NCBI GenBank assembly: GCA_002331485.1
Contig: DCYS01000032.1
Span: 728-64,727, forward strand
DNA from: Flavobacteriales bacterium UBA2104
Lineage (GTDB): Bacteria; Bacteroidota; Bacteroidia; Flavobacteriales_D; Crocinitomicaceae
Direction: 5' to 3'
DNA length: 64,000 nt
Positions 26,301 to 35,427 of this stretch are shown here, one piece after another (within the stretch, counting starts at the first letter, position 1; each line of letters begins with the position of its first letter). The notes under the pieces are model-generated. The model ran no database searches. It was not told the DNA's origin and was given only the letters and a program-made list of their open reading frames with translations. A program made the translations under genes and the position numbers.

Positions 26301-29246
26301 ATGATAAACATCCATTCAAAATACAGCATCAAATACGGAGTAAAATCACTCGAATGGATCATTAATTGGGCTAAAAAAAACAAGTACAGAAACATTGCTA
26401 TTACTGACATTAACAGTACAACAGCCATATTAAACGCTGTCAAACTTTCACAAGAGAATGGAACAAGCATCATCGCAGGAGCAGATATTCGGAATGGAAT
26501 AGAACAACAATATGTACTTCTTGCAAAAAACAATCGTGGTTTTCATGAGATAAACACATTTCTCTCGACTCACCTTCATGCGGAAAAAGATTTTCCTGCA
26601 AAGGTCAAGTACCTACCGAACTGCTTTGCAATCTATCCTTTAGAGAATGTGCCTAAGCAATTAAAAAGTAATGAATACATCGGTGTTCGTCCACATCAGG
26701 TCAATAAACTCAAAAATGATTTCAAAGGCGAATATGGTAAGCTGGTTATTCTTCAAACCATGACTTTTGAATCAAAACGTGAATTCAATGCACATCGCCT
26801 TCTACGAGCCATTGACCACAACTGCCTGCTATCTGCTTTGAACATTAAAGATCAAGCCAGTGAAAAAGATCAGTTCACGAACAAAACAGATCTTTACGAT
26901 TGTTTTCAGGATCATCCCGACCTAATACTTCAAACAGAAAGATTACTAGAAGAATGCAACATTCATTTCGGATTTGGAGACGAGGTTGAACCACAAAATA
27001 TCCAGACCTACACAGGTACAAAGGCTGATGACAAAAAATTATTAAGATCGCTTTGCGAGAAAGGCATCCCAAGACGATATTCAGAAGTAACTGGTACCGT
27101 TCGTGAACGGATCGATCGAGAACTGGAAGTGATCGAAAAAAAAGATTATCTCGCCTATTTTTTAGTCACCTGGGATATTATAAACTACGCTCATTCACAA
27201 GGATACTTCCATGTTGGAAGAGGAAGTGGAGCAAATAGTATTGTCGCGTACTTACTTGGAATAACCGATGTTGATCCTCTTGAACTAGACCTCTATTTCG
27301 AACGATTCATCAATATCCACAGAAAGAATCCACCAGATTTTGACATTGATTTTTCGTGGCGAGAGCGTGACGAGGTAATGCGATACATCTTCGAAAAATT
27401 TCCAAATGCTGCACTGCTATGTACTTACAACACTTTTAAATACAGAGCGACTGTTCGAGAGCTAGGAAAAGTTTTCGGACTCCCAAAATCAGATATTGAT
27501 ATTCTCAGCACCGGAAAATATGAGGTCACACAGCTTGATGAAATGAACCAACTCGTCCTTAAGTACAGTTCATACATTGAAGGACTCCCCTCTCACCTTA
27601 GTGTTCACGCGGGCGGAATTATCATAAGCGAACGACCTACAACCTGGTATAGTGCGACTTTCGTTCCTCCAAAAGGGTTTCCGACAACTCAATTCTCCAT
27701 GCTTGAAGCTGAAGACGTAGGACTCTATAAATTCGACATTCTCAGTCAGCGGGGACTAAGCAAAATACATGATAGTCTACAGATCATTCGTGACAATCAA
27801 CCAGAAAAGGATCTTCACGATATTCATGATGTGAGTCATTTCAAAAAAGATCCAAATGTTTGTGCGCTTCTTCAGAATGGTGAAGCTATGGGATGTTTTT
27901 ATGTTGAATCGCCTGCCATGCGGCAGTTGATGAAAAAGCTGCGCACCAATACCTATCTTGAGCTTGTTGCTGCCAGTTCGATCATCAGACCAGGTGTGTC
28001 AGACTCTGGGATGATGCGAGAATACATTCTAAGACACAAAAGCGAGGAACGAAGAAAGACGGCACATCCTGAGCTTTACAAGATCATGCCTGAAACCTAT
28101 GGTGTCATGGTTTATCAGGAAGACGTGATCAAAGTAGCTCACTTGTTTGCAGGATTAACGTTAGATGAGGCGGATGTACTGCGCAGAGGTATGTCGGGGA
28201 AATATCGATCGAGAAAAGAGTTTCAATTGATCCGACAAAAATTCTTTCAAAACTGTGTCGAAAAAGGTTATGATAATAAAATAACAGAACAGGTATGGAA
28301 GCAAATCGAAAGTTTTGCCGGATATGCATTTTCTAAAGGACATTCTGCCTCATATGCCGTAGAAAGCTTTCAAAGTCTTTATTTAAAAGCATATTTTCCA
28401 ATTGAATACATGGTTGCAACGATCAATAATTTTGGAGGCTATTACCGAACGGAGTTTTACGTTCATGAAGCACGAAGACATGGTGCTGAAATAGAACCTC
28501 CATGTATCCAGAAAAGTGAGTGGAGCACAGTTGTTGAAGGAAAAACAGTATACCTTGGATTCAATTTGATCAATGGGATAGGAAGTAGCGATATACATAA
28601 ACTGCTTCGGTGTAGAAAAGAGAAAGGAGCTTTTGACTCATTTGAATCTTTTCTAAAAAGCACATACCTATCGTTTGAAAATGTCATGCTTCTCATTCGA
28701 ATTGGTGCCTTGAGAAGGATATCAACAGAGAAACAGCAATTGAAATGGCGCGCTCATTTATTTTACAGCAAGAACAATCGTATTCAGAAGCAACCTGAAT
28801 TATTTGAAACACCTAACAAAGAGTATACATTTCCAAAACTTCCAGTTGATGAGTTGGAACAAGCATTTGAAGAGCTGGAGCTTCTTGATTTCCCGTTGTG
28901 CAATCCTTTCTATTTACTGAAAGACCCCGTTGAACCATCAATCCGGGCGACGGAATTCGAGAAGCACAAGAAAAAATCAATTAAAATGCATGGCTATCTC
29001 GTATCGATCAAGAATACGAAAACGAACAGACGCGAGCACATGTGTTTTGGAACTTTTGTTGATTACTGGGGGAATTTCTTTGAAACGGTCCACTTCCCTC
29101 CCACCTTACGTAGATTTCCTTTTCAAGGCAGAGGGGTTTACGAGTTGTGCGGTAAGGTAACAGAGGAATTTGATTATTTTTCACTCGAAATAATCAGCAG
29201 TCGAAAACTCAACTACGTTGATGATCCCAGATATGGAGAAGCATAA
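26301..29246 (+). CDS. dnaE2: DnaE2-type error-prone DNA polymerase III alpha subunit
   Basis: C-family polymerase, probably the extender in translesion synthesis. At 981 residues it is about 180 shorter than replicative DnaE. The polymerase aspartates are present in PDFDIDF (about 344-350) and FDILSQRG (about 479). GRGSGANSIVAYLLGITDVDPLE and SKGHSASYAVESFQS are strongly conserved C-family blocks. An OB-like region lies near the C-terminus (about 890-970). The N-terminal PHP domain looks inactive: it starts MINIHSKYS instead of the HLHxHSxYS motif, and ITDIN replaces ITDHG. It has no tau-binding tail. The gene shares operators with dinB and ends in a bidirectional terminator. The nearest alternative is the main dnaE, but the length and the degenerate PHP argue against that. 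Confidence 0.9.
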   Translation: MINIHSKYSIKYGVKSLEWIINWAKKNKYRNIAITDINSTTAILNAVKLSQENGTSIIAGADIRNGIEQQYVLLAKNNRGFHEINTFLSTHLHAEKDFPAKVKYLPNCFAIYPLENVPKQLKSNEYIGVRPHQVNKLKNDFKGEYGKLVILQTMTFESKREFNAHRLLRAIDHNCLLSALNIKDQASEKDQFTNKTDLYDCFQDHPDLILQTERLLEECNIHFGFGDEVEPQNIQTYTGTKADDKKLLRSLCEKGIPRRYSEVTGTVRERIDRELEVIEKKDYLAYFLVTWDIINYAHSQGYFHVGRGSGANSIVAYLLGITDVDPLELDLYFERFINIHRKNPPDFDIDFSWRERDEVMRYIFEKFPNAALLCTYNTFKYRATVRELGKVFGLPKSDIDILSTGKYEVTQLDEMNQLVLKYSSYIEGLPSHLSVHAGGIIISERPTTWYSATFVPPKGFPTTQFSMLEAEDVGLYKFDILSQRGLSKIHDSLQIIRDNQPEKDLHDIHDVSHFKKDPNVCALLQNGEAMGCFYVESPAMRQLMKKLRTNTYLELVAASSIIRPGVSDSGMMREYILRHKSEERRKTAHPELYKIMPETYGVMVYQEDVIKVAHLFAGLTLDEADVLRRGMSGKYRSRKEFQLIRQKFFQNCVEKGYDNKITEQVWKQIESFAGYAFSKGHSASYAVESFQSLYLKAYFPIEYMVATINNFGGYYRTEFYVHEARRHGAEIEPPCIQKSEWSTVVEGKTVYLGFNLINGIGSSDIHKLLRCRKEKGAFDSFESFLKSTYLSFENVMLLIRIGALRRISTEKQQLKWRAHLFYSKNNRIQKQPELFETPNKEYTFPKLPVDELEQAFEELELLDFPLCNPFYLLKDPVEPSIRATEFEKHKKKSIKMHGYLVSIKNTKTNRREHMCFGTFVDYWGNFFETVHFPPTLRRFPFQGRGVYELCGKVTEEFDYFSLEIISSRKLNYVDDPRYGEA

Positions 29247-29281
29247 AAAAAAGCGACAACGAATGTTGTCGCTTTTTTTAA
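29244..29281 (+). terminator. Bidirectional Rho-independent terminator
   Basis: A perfect 9-bp stem (AGCGACAAC at 29252-29260 with GTTGTCGCT at 29265-29273, loop GAAT) with an A run on the left and a T run on the right. It serves dnaE2 on the plus strand and the T9SS cargo gene on the minus strand. Confidence 0.9.
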
Positions 29282-29297
29282 GTATGATTCGTACAGA

Positions 29298-30029
29298 TTA
29301 TTGTACAATGATCTTCTTAGTTGTTACTTCACCAGCTCCTTCTACACGAACGATGTAGATTCCACGGTTCCAACCGTCAGTTGAAACAGAAGCAAAGTTT
29401 GTAAGAGAACCGTTAGCCACCTGCTGACCAGTTACAGAAACTACAGCGTAGTTCAACTCGTTGTTCAATTCAGATGAGATCTCAATTCCAGCTGCCGTGT
29501 TGATCACAGAAACTGCATCATTGAAATCAAGTACTTCGATACTTGAAGTTGGCTCAGCAGTAAAACAGTCAACATTGTTCTGAGGGTTGTTGTCCTCATC
29601 ATCTCCTGTTTGAGAAAGTGCATCACTACCAACACCAGCGATCAAAGCACAAACTTCAGTTGACTGAGTAATGTTAGCAACATCAACATCAAATGAACCA
29701 CCTACTGCTGGAGCAATAGTAGACCAAGCGATACTGTTACCAGCAGTAATATTACCAAAACCTTGAGGAATGATAATACCATTCACAGAGTTTTGAGTTC
29801 CATCACTATCAACGATAGTCGTTCCTCCGATAAGTGCACCGAAATAAACTGTATCACCTTCAACGATCGGGTCTGGCCCATTGTTCAAGATATCAAATTC
29901 AATTGAGATAACTCCTGCATTCTGTGTTGAACCTGAAGCTGGGCTCACTAGAACCGCTTCTACATCAACTTGCGCAAAAGATACTCCTGCAAATAAAGTG
30001 GCAATAGCCAAAGTGTAAAGTTTTTTCAT
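29298..30029 (-). CDS. Secreted protein with T9SS type A sorting domain
   Basis: A 243-residue exported protein. The ATG at 30029 gives a clean signal peptide (MKKLYTLAIATLFAGVSFAQ). Residues about 22-150 form a beta-sandwich of low complexity in Asn/Gly/Thr resembling a CARDB-like domain (VEAVLVSPASGS, LNNGPDPIVEGDTVYFGA). The C-terminal block (about 170-243: YAVVSVTGQQVANGSL, GIYIVRVEGAGEVTTKKIIVQ) is a canonical type A sorting domain that directs export through the type IX system. The frame runs 12 codons further upstream, but those overlap the -7 box. It is a stand-alone gene; ligand unknown. Confidence 0.88.
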   Translation of the reverse strand: MKKLYTLAIATLFAGVSFAQVDVEAVLVSPASGSTQNAGVISIEFDILNNGPDPIVEGDTVYFGALIGGTTIVDSDGTQNSVNGIIIPQGFGNITAGNSIAWSTIAPAVGGSFDVDVANITQSTEVCALIAGVGSDALSQTGDDEDNNPQNNVDCFTAEPTSSIEVLDFNDAVSVINTAAGIEISSELNNELNYAVVSVTGQQVANGSLTNFASVSTDGWNRGIYIVRVEGAGEVTTKKIIVQ

Positions 30030-30052
30030 AATAGATATAATTTTGATTTGTT

Positions 30053-30060
30053 CAAATATA
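30053..30060 (-). promoter_or_regulatory. -7 promoter box of the T9SS cargo gene
   Basis: Reads TATATTTG on the minus strand, 23 bases before the ATG at 30029. It supports the downstream start rather than an in-frame codon at 30065. Confidence 0.5.
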
Positions 30061-30139
30061 AACAATTTAAAAGAAATTTAATACACTCTTTATGATGAGA
30101 GGCAATATACGAATATGAAAAACGTTATATCTAATTGGG

Positions 30140-31453
30140 TCAATCGCGAAGTGAACCGTAAAGATCATAATGATCGGCACTTGTGATCTCCACATTTGCA
30201 AAATCACCAATACGGACGTAACCATCAGACTTCTTCACAAGAACCTCATTATCAACCTCTGGTGAATCATATTCACTTCTACCAATGAAATAATCACCTT
30301 CTATACGATCAAATAACACCTTACGTGTTTGACCGATATGCTTTTGATTCAGGTCATAGCTAATCCCTGACTGAAGCTCCATGATCGCATCTGCTCGTTC
30401 TTTTTTGAGTTGATCAGGTACATCATCCTCAAAATTATAAGCATGAGTGTTCTCTTCATGAGAATATGTAAAGATTCCAAGACGTTCAAACCTTGTTTTC
30501 TCCACCCAGTCATACATTTCTTGAAAATCGGCTTCTGTTTCTCCAGGGTATCCTGAGATCAATGTTGTTCTTATCGCAATGTCTGGAACTACATTTCGAA
30601 TGTCTGTGATCAGTTGTTCTGTCTTTTCTCTTGTTGTACCCCTTCTCATGGCCTTCAGCATTCGTGTTGAACCATGCTGCAATGGCATATCTAAATAATT
30701 ACAAACATTTGAACGATTCTTCATTACATCAAGCACATCCATTGGAAAACCCGTTGGAAACGCATAATGTAATCTGATCCATTCAATACCTTCAACATCT
30801 GATAGTCGATCAACTAATTCAGCAAGATTTCTTTTCTTATACAGATCAAGACCGTAATAAGTAAGGTCCTGAGCAATAAGCATTAACTCTTTTACTCCTT
30901 TCGCAGCTAATTGTTCAGCTTGCTTTACAAGATCTTCTATTGGAGTTGAACGGTGTCCTCCACGCATCAAAGGAATTGCACAGAAAGAACATGGCCTGTC
31001 ACACCCTTCGGCGATCTTGAAATACGCGTAATGTGATGGAGTAGTCAATAGTCTCTCCCCTACTAATTCATGTTTATAATCTGCTTTGAGTGTTTTTAAC
31101 AAACGCGGCAGCTCCCTAGTACCGAAATATGAATCTACTTCAGGGATCTCAGTTTCCAGTTCAGATTTATAACGCTCCGATAAACATCCGGTAACGTAGA
31201 CCTTTTCAACCTGTCCCCCTTTTTTTGCCTCTGCATATCGCAGGATAGTATCAATTGATTCCTGCTTGGCATTATCAATAAATCCACATGTATTTATGAT
31301 CACGATCTCAGAATCATCTTGTCTCGCCTCGTGCTCAACATCAAACTTATTTGCTTTTAGTTGAGCCATCATCACTTCAGAATCAAAAAGATTCTTCGAA
31401 CACCCTAGTGTGACTACATTAACTTTATTCTTCTTGAGCGTTTTTGTTTTCAT
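30140..31453 (-). CDS. rimO: Ribosomal protein S12 methylthiotransferase RimO
   Basis: Radical-SAM enzyme that adds a beta-methylthio group to the conserved aspartate of ribosomal protein S12. The 437-residue product from the ATG at 31453 has the N-terminal UPF0004 domain with cysteines 18, 56 and 90 for the auxiliary cluster, and the radical-SAM motif EGCDRPCSFC (Cys151, 155, 158). The C-terminal TRAM domain starts around 370 (QKHIGQTRKVLFDRIEGDYFIGR). The start at 31453 is four bases from a perfect -7 box; the longer reading frame to 31513 overlaps the helicase gene upstream and is not favoured. MiaB is the main relative, but VTLGCSKNLFDSE is RimO-like. Confidence 0.94.
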   Translation of the reverse strand: MKTKTLKKNKVNVVTLGCSKNLFDSEVMMAQLKANKFDVEHEARQDDSEIVIINTCGFIDNAKQESIDTILRYAEAKKGGQVEKVYVTGCLSERYKSELETEIPEVDSYFGTRELPRLLKTLKADYKHELVGERLLTTPSHYAYFKIAEGCDRPCSFCAIPLMRGGHRSTPIEDLVKQAEQLAAKGVKELMLIAQDLTYYGLDLYKKRNLAELVDRLSDVEGIEWIRLHYAFPTGFPMDVLDVMKNRSNVCNYLDMPLQHGSTRMLKAMRRGTTREKTEQLITDIRNVVPDIAIRTTLISGYPGETEADFQEMYDWVEKTRFERLGIFTYSHEENTHAYNFEDDVPDQLKKERADAIMELQSGISYDLNQKHIGQTRKVLFDRIEGDYFIGRSEYDSPEVDNEVLVKKSDGYVRIGDFANVEITSADHYDLYGSLRD

Positions 31454-31457
31454 GCTG

Positions 31458-31465
31458 CAAATGTA
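31458..31465 (-). promoter_or_regulatory. -7 box directly before the rimO start codon
   Basis: Reads TACATTTG on the minus strand; four bases (CAGC) separate it from the ATG. It predicts a leaderless or nearly leaderless rimO transcript independent of the upstream helicase gene. Confidence 0.5.
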
Positions 31466-31506
31466 CGTGTTTATTGATAGAATACAGAATCTTTGAGGTA
31501 ATTGAC

Positions 31507-32733
31507 TTACCACTCATTTGTCTTTCCAGATCTCTTCTCCTCCTGCTCTAATAAAGACTTCCAATCATCAGTTCCGTCATCGGCATCCTCAATGATCGCA
31601 GAATAATCTTTTTTGTCCAATTCGTATCGTTCGATCTGATCACCCGTGTAAGATTCAATAGCCTCTAAAAACGGTTTTTCATGTTCACTACAAAACGCAA
31701 TAGCCCAACCTTTTTCTTTTCCCCGACCTGTTCGACCGACACGGTGAACATAGTTTTCAGGTTCTTCTGGAAGATCATAATTGACAACAGCGTGAACGCC
31801 CGGAATATCGATCCCACGAGCAGCAACATCAGTCGTAATTAGCAAGTTTAGCTCTCCACTTTTGAATGATTCAAATAGTTTGAAGCGCTTTTCCTGACTC
31901 ACATCTCCATGAATAGTATCCGATTCGATTCCAGCCCTTTCCATGGCTTTTACCACTCTTTCAGCTCGAACTTTTGTTCGCACAAAGACCAATATCTTTA
32001 AATCCTCGTTCTCCTTAACGATATTTTCAAGAAAGAATCGCTTATCATCCATTTCAACATCAACTACGGTATGATAAATATTTTTAGCCACTGGGTTTTT
32101 CGGGGAGATCTGGATTCGGATCGCATTTCTAACAAGGTCATAAGCGACCTTCTTAATCTTTTTATCTATTGTTGCAGAAAAGAACAAAGTTTGTCTCTCG
32201 CGAGGAATATGCCGCATTAGATCGCGAATATCTTTTACAAACCCCAAATCCAACATGTGATCTGCTTCATCAAGTACAAGTGTTTTTAATCGATCGAGCT
32301 TCAAGTATCCTTGAGAACATAGATCAAATAATCTTCCCGGAGTTGAAATAACAACATCAACTCCTTCTTTCAGGGAATTGATCTGAGCATCTTGTTCAAC
32401 ACCACCTATTATAGGTTGAATTCTTGCCTTAGTAGATTTTCCTACTTGCTCGTATACCTCTGCTATCTGCACAGCAAGTTCTCGCGTAGGAACCATAACC
32501 AAACAACGCACGAAATGATCTTCATTTTTTGAAAGATCGTTGTAAATGTCGTTCAAGGTTGGAATAACAAAACTTGCTGTCTTACCTGTTCCTGTTTGAG
32601 CAATGGCCAAAACATCTTCACCATTCAGAATAGGTTGAATCGCTTTATATTGAATATCCGTAGGGCGTTTCCATCCAAGATCATTTATAGATGATTTCAG
32701 GTTTTTAGCAATTTTATAATCTTTGAATTTCAT
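31507..32733 (-). CDS. DEAD-box RNA helicase
   Basis: ATP-dependent RNA helicase of the DEAD-box family, 408 residues from the ATG at 32733. Motifs in order: Q motif (GWKRPTDIQ), Walker A AQTGTGKT, PTRELA, TPGR, DEAD, SAT, and the C-terminal RecA-lobe motifs TDVAARGIDI and HRVGRTGRG. The tail is short and acidic (YSAIIEDADDGTDDW), unlike RhlE-type basic tails. Likely roles are ribosome assembly or RNA turnover; the specific substrate is not evident. The frame is open for 10 more codons upstream, but a -7 box overlaps that stretch. The rimO gene follows 53 bases after its stop and has its own promoter box. Confidence 0.93.
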   Translation of the reverse strand: MKFKDYKIAKNLKSSINDLGWKRPTDIQYKAIQPILNGEDVLAIAQTGTGKTASFVIPTLNDIYNDLSKNEDHFVRCLVMVPTRELAVQIAEVYEQVGKSTKARIQPIIGGVEQDAQINSLKEGVDVVISTPGRLFDLCSQGYLKLDRLKTLVLDEADHMLDLGFVKDIRDLMRHIPRERQTLFFSATIDKKIKKVAYDLVRNAIRIQISPKNPVAKNIYHTVVDVEMDDKRFFLENIVKENEDLKILVFVRTKVRAERVVKAMERAGIESDTIHGDVSQEKRFKLFESFKSGELNLLITTDVAARGIDIPGVHAVVNYDLPEEPENYVHRVGRTGRGKEKGWAIAFCSEHEKPFLEAIESYTGDQIERYELDKKDYSAIIEDADDGTDDWKSLLEQEEKRSGKTNEW

Positions 32734-32750
32734 TGATGGAAACTTTAGTG

Positions 32751-32758
32751 CAAAATTA
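32751..32758 (-). promoter_or_regulatory. -7 promoter box of the DEAD-box helicase gene
   Basis: Reads TAATTTTG on the minus strand, 17 bases before the ATG at 32733. It sets the start of the gene downstream of the in-frame codon at 32763. Confidence 0.5.
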
Positions 32759-32780
32759 AGCAATTAAAAGATGGTCGAAT

Positions 32781-32810
32781 AAAAAAAGTGAGAACGTAGA
32801 TGTCCTCACT
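32781..32810 (-). terminator. Rho-independent terminator of lon
   Basis: On the minus strand a stem AGTGAG(GAC) pairs with (GTT)CTCACT, arms at 32805-32810 and 32787-32792, followed by a run of seven T. It lies 23 bases beyond the lon stop. Confidence 0.75.
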
Positions 32811-32832
32811 TCTAAAATTGAACTCAGCACTT

Positions 32833-35286
32833 TTAACTAACTGTTATCGCGTCTTTCACTTTTTGTTTTGTCAAAGCAATATCCAACACTTCCCGCATTT
32901 GAGAAACATAGTGAAAAGTCAATCCTTTTAAATATTCTTGTTTGATCTCTTCAACATCCTGACGATTCTTTTCACACAGAATGATTTCTTTTATGTCTGC
33001 ACGTTTTGCAGCAAGGATCTTCTCTTTTATTCCCCCAACTGGAAGAACCTCTCCTCTCAAGGTGATCTCTCCAGTCATTGCAACATACTTCTTCACTTTA
33101 CGCTGTGTAAAGAGAGATGCTAATGATGTCAACATTGTGATACCCGCTGATGGACCATCCTTAGGGGTTGCCCCTTCCGGAACGTGCATGTGTACATCAT
33201 ACTTCGCAAATACATTCGGATCAAGATCGAACCAATCCGCATGAGATTTCAAAAACTGAAGAGCGATACTCGCAGATTCTTTCATGACATCTCCAAGATT
33301 ACCCGTTAAAGTAAGTTTCCCTTTACCTTTTGACAAGGAAGATTCTATGAAAAGAATATCTCCTCCCATTGCTGTCCATGCTAAACCTGTGACCAATCCC
33401 GCAACTTCGTTATTTGAATATTTCGTTTTAGACCTACCAGGTCCTATGATCTCTTTCAAGTCTTCTTTAGAAACCTTCTTATCAAACTCTTGCTCCATTG
33501 CGATCTGTCTAGCTCGATTTCGAACTAATTTCGCAACCATTTTATTCAAACCTCGAACACCAGATTCATGTGTATATTCTTCAATTAGCTTTTCCAATAC
33601 AGGTTTACCAATTGAAATATCTTTTTTCTTAATTCCGTGATTCTTGATCTGATCTGGAATCAAATGTCTTTTTGCGATCTCGATCTTCTCCTCAACGGTA
33701 TATCCATTTACCTCAATGATCTCCATTCGATCTCTCAAAGGTCCCTGAATCGTTGAAAGATCATTTGCCGTAGCAATGAACAATACATTCGACAGATCGT
33801 ATTCCGTTTCTATGTAGTTATCATAAAACTCATCGTTTTGGGCTGGATCGAGAACCTCTAGCAAAGCACTGGATGGGTCTCCATGATTCGATCGACCTAA
33901 TTTATCAACCTCATCCAGAACGAAAACTGGATTTGATGAACCTGCTTTCTTAATATTCTGAATGATCCTTCCTGGCATCGCACCGATATACGTTTTTCGA
34001 TGTCCTCGAATCTCACTTTCATCGTGTAATCCACCCAGTGACATTCGGATATATTCGCGACCCAATGCTTCTGCAATAGATTTACCAAGTGAAGTTTTAC
34101 CAACACCTGGAGGTCCGTAGAAACAAAGAATTGGGGACTTCATATCCTTTTTCAGTTTTAGAACTGCAAGATATTCCAGAATTCTTTTCTTAACCTTCTC
34201 TAGTCCGTAATGATCTCTTTCCAATACCTTTTCGGCTCTTTTAAGATCTAAATTGTCATCGGTAAATTCATTCCAGGGTAGTTCAAGAAGTAGATCAAGG
34301 TAATTCAGCTGAACTGTATATTCAGCTCCTTGAGGATTCATTCTCTCTAACCTTGTCAACTCTTTTATAAAAAGCTTGTCGACCTCCTTACTCCACTTTT
34401 TCTTCTTCGCACGATCCCGCATGTCTTTGACATCTTGCTCTTGCGGACTTCCACCAAGCTCTTCCTGGATCGTTTTCATTTGTTGATGGAGGAAATATTC
34501 ACGCTGCTGCTTATCTATATCTGTCTTAACGCGAGATTGGATCTCATTCCTCATCTCTAATTGCTGTGCCTCTACATTAAGATGCTCAAGCACCTCCATA
34601 GCTCTTTTCTTCAAGTCCATTTCCTCCAGCATCTTTTGCTTTTTAGCAACGTCTGCATTCATATTTGAAGAAATGAAGTTGATCAAAAAGGAAGGACTCT
34701 CAATATTTTTGATAGCAAATTGTGCTTCAGAAGGAATATTCGGAGAATCTTTTATGATCTGCAACGAAAGCTCTTTCATTGATTGAATGATAGCTGTAAA
34801 CTCCTTACTTCTCTTCGGTGCCTTCTCCTCTTTGCACAGTTCAATCGAAGCCCTCAAGAAAGGCTCTTCTTGTGTCATTTCTTTTAACTCAAAACGACGT
34901 TTACCTTGAATAATAACAGTCGTGCTACCATCTGGCATCTTGAGCATTCTAACGATCTGAGCAATCGTTCCAATATTATGAAGATCTTTAAATTCTGGCT
35001 CCTCTACTTCCTGATTCTTTTGCGAAACAACTCCAACGATCTTGTCATTATCATTTGCATGTTGTACAAGCTTAATAGATTTGTCTCTTCCAACTGTAAT
35101 CGGAATTACAACTCCCGGGAAGAGAACATTATTTCTAAGCGGTAAGATCGGCACATCTGATGGGTAATCAGCGTTGTGCATTTTATCTTCTTCTTCCTGT
35201 GTAATAAGCGGGATAAACTCAGCATCCGCTTCACCTCCCATCTCTCCGTTTAATTGAAATATACTATCGTCAAAAATGTCATTCAT
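32833..35286 (-). CDS. lon: ATP-dependent protease Lon (endopeptidase La)
   Basis: Cytosolic AAA+ serine protease that degrades misfolded and regulatory proteins. 817 residues: N-terminal LON substrate-binding domain (about 43-235, PILPLRNNVLFPGVVIPI), coiled-coil linker, AAA+ module with Walker A GPPGVGKT (about 390) and Walker B FVLDEVDKLG, and the C-terminal peptidase with the catalytic dyad Ser713 (DGPSAG) and Lys756 (KEKILAAKR). Length and order are standard. The start at 35286 gives an acidic N-terminus (MNDIFDDSIFQ). It stands alone with its own terminator. Confidence 0.97.
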   Translation of the reverse strand: MNDIFDDSIFQLNGEMGGEADAEFIPLITQEEEDKMHNADYPSDVPILPLRNNVLFPGVVIPITVGRDKSIKLVQHANDNDKIVGVVSQKNQEVEEPEFKDLHNIGTIAQIVRMLKMPDGSTTVIIQGKRRFELKEMTQEEPFLRASIELCKEEKAPKRSKEFTAIIQSMKELSLQIIKDSPNIPSEAQFAIKNIESPSFLINFISSNMNADVAKKQKMLEEMDLKKRAMEVLEHLNVEAQQLEMRNEIQSRVKTDIDKQQREYFLHQQMKTIQEELGGSPQEQDVKDMRDRAKKKKWSKEVDKLFIKELTRLERMNPQGAEYTVQLNYLDLLLELPWNEFTDDNLDLKRAEKVLERDHYGLEKVKKRILEYLAVLKLKKDMKSPILCFYGPPGVGKTSLGKSIAEALGREYIRMSLGGLHDESEIRGHRKTYIGAMPGRIIQNIKKAGSSNPVFVLDEVDKLGRSNHGDPSSALLEVLDPAQNDEFYDNYIETEYDLSNVLFIATANDLSTIQGPLRDRMEIIEVNGYTVEEKIEIAKRHLIPDQIKNHGIKKKDISIGKPVLEKLIEEYTHESGVRGLNKMVAKLVRNRARQIAMEQEFDKKVSKEDLKEIIGPGRSKTKYSNNEVAGLVTGLAWTAMGGDILFIESSLSKGKGKLTLTGNLGDVMKESASIALQFLKSHADWFDLDPNVFAKYDVHMHVPEGATPKDGPSAGITMLTSLASLFTQRKVKKYVAMTGEITLRGEVLPVGGIKEKILAAKRADIKEIILCEKNRQDVEEIKQEYLKGLTFHYVSQMREVLDIALTKQKVKDAITVS

Positions 35287-35427
35287 ATCTAATACGCTTT
35301 TGCGTCAAACTGTCAGTTATATAAATTGCTTATTGCTATAACAGCACAAAACCAATATCGTTTCATACTCGGACGATATATGTCAATCGCCGTGCCACTT
35401 CAAATCTTCGGAAAAAATGTCTGATTT

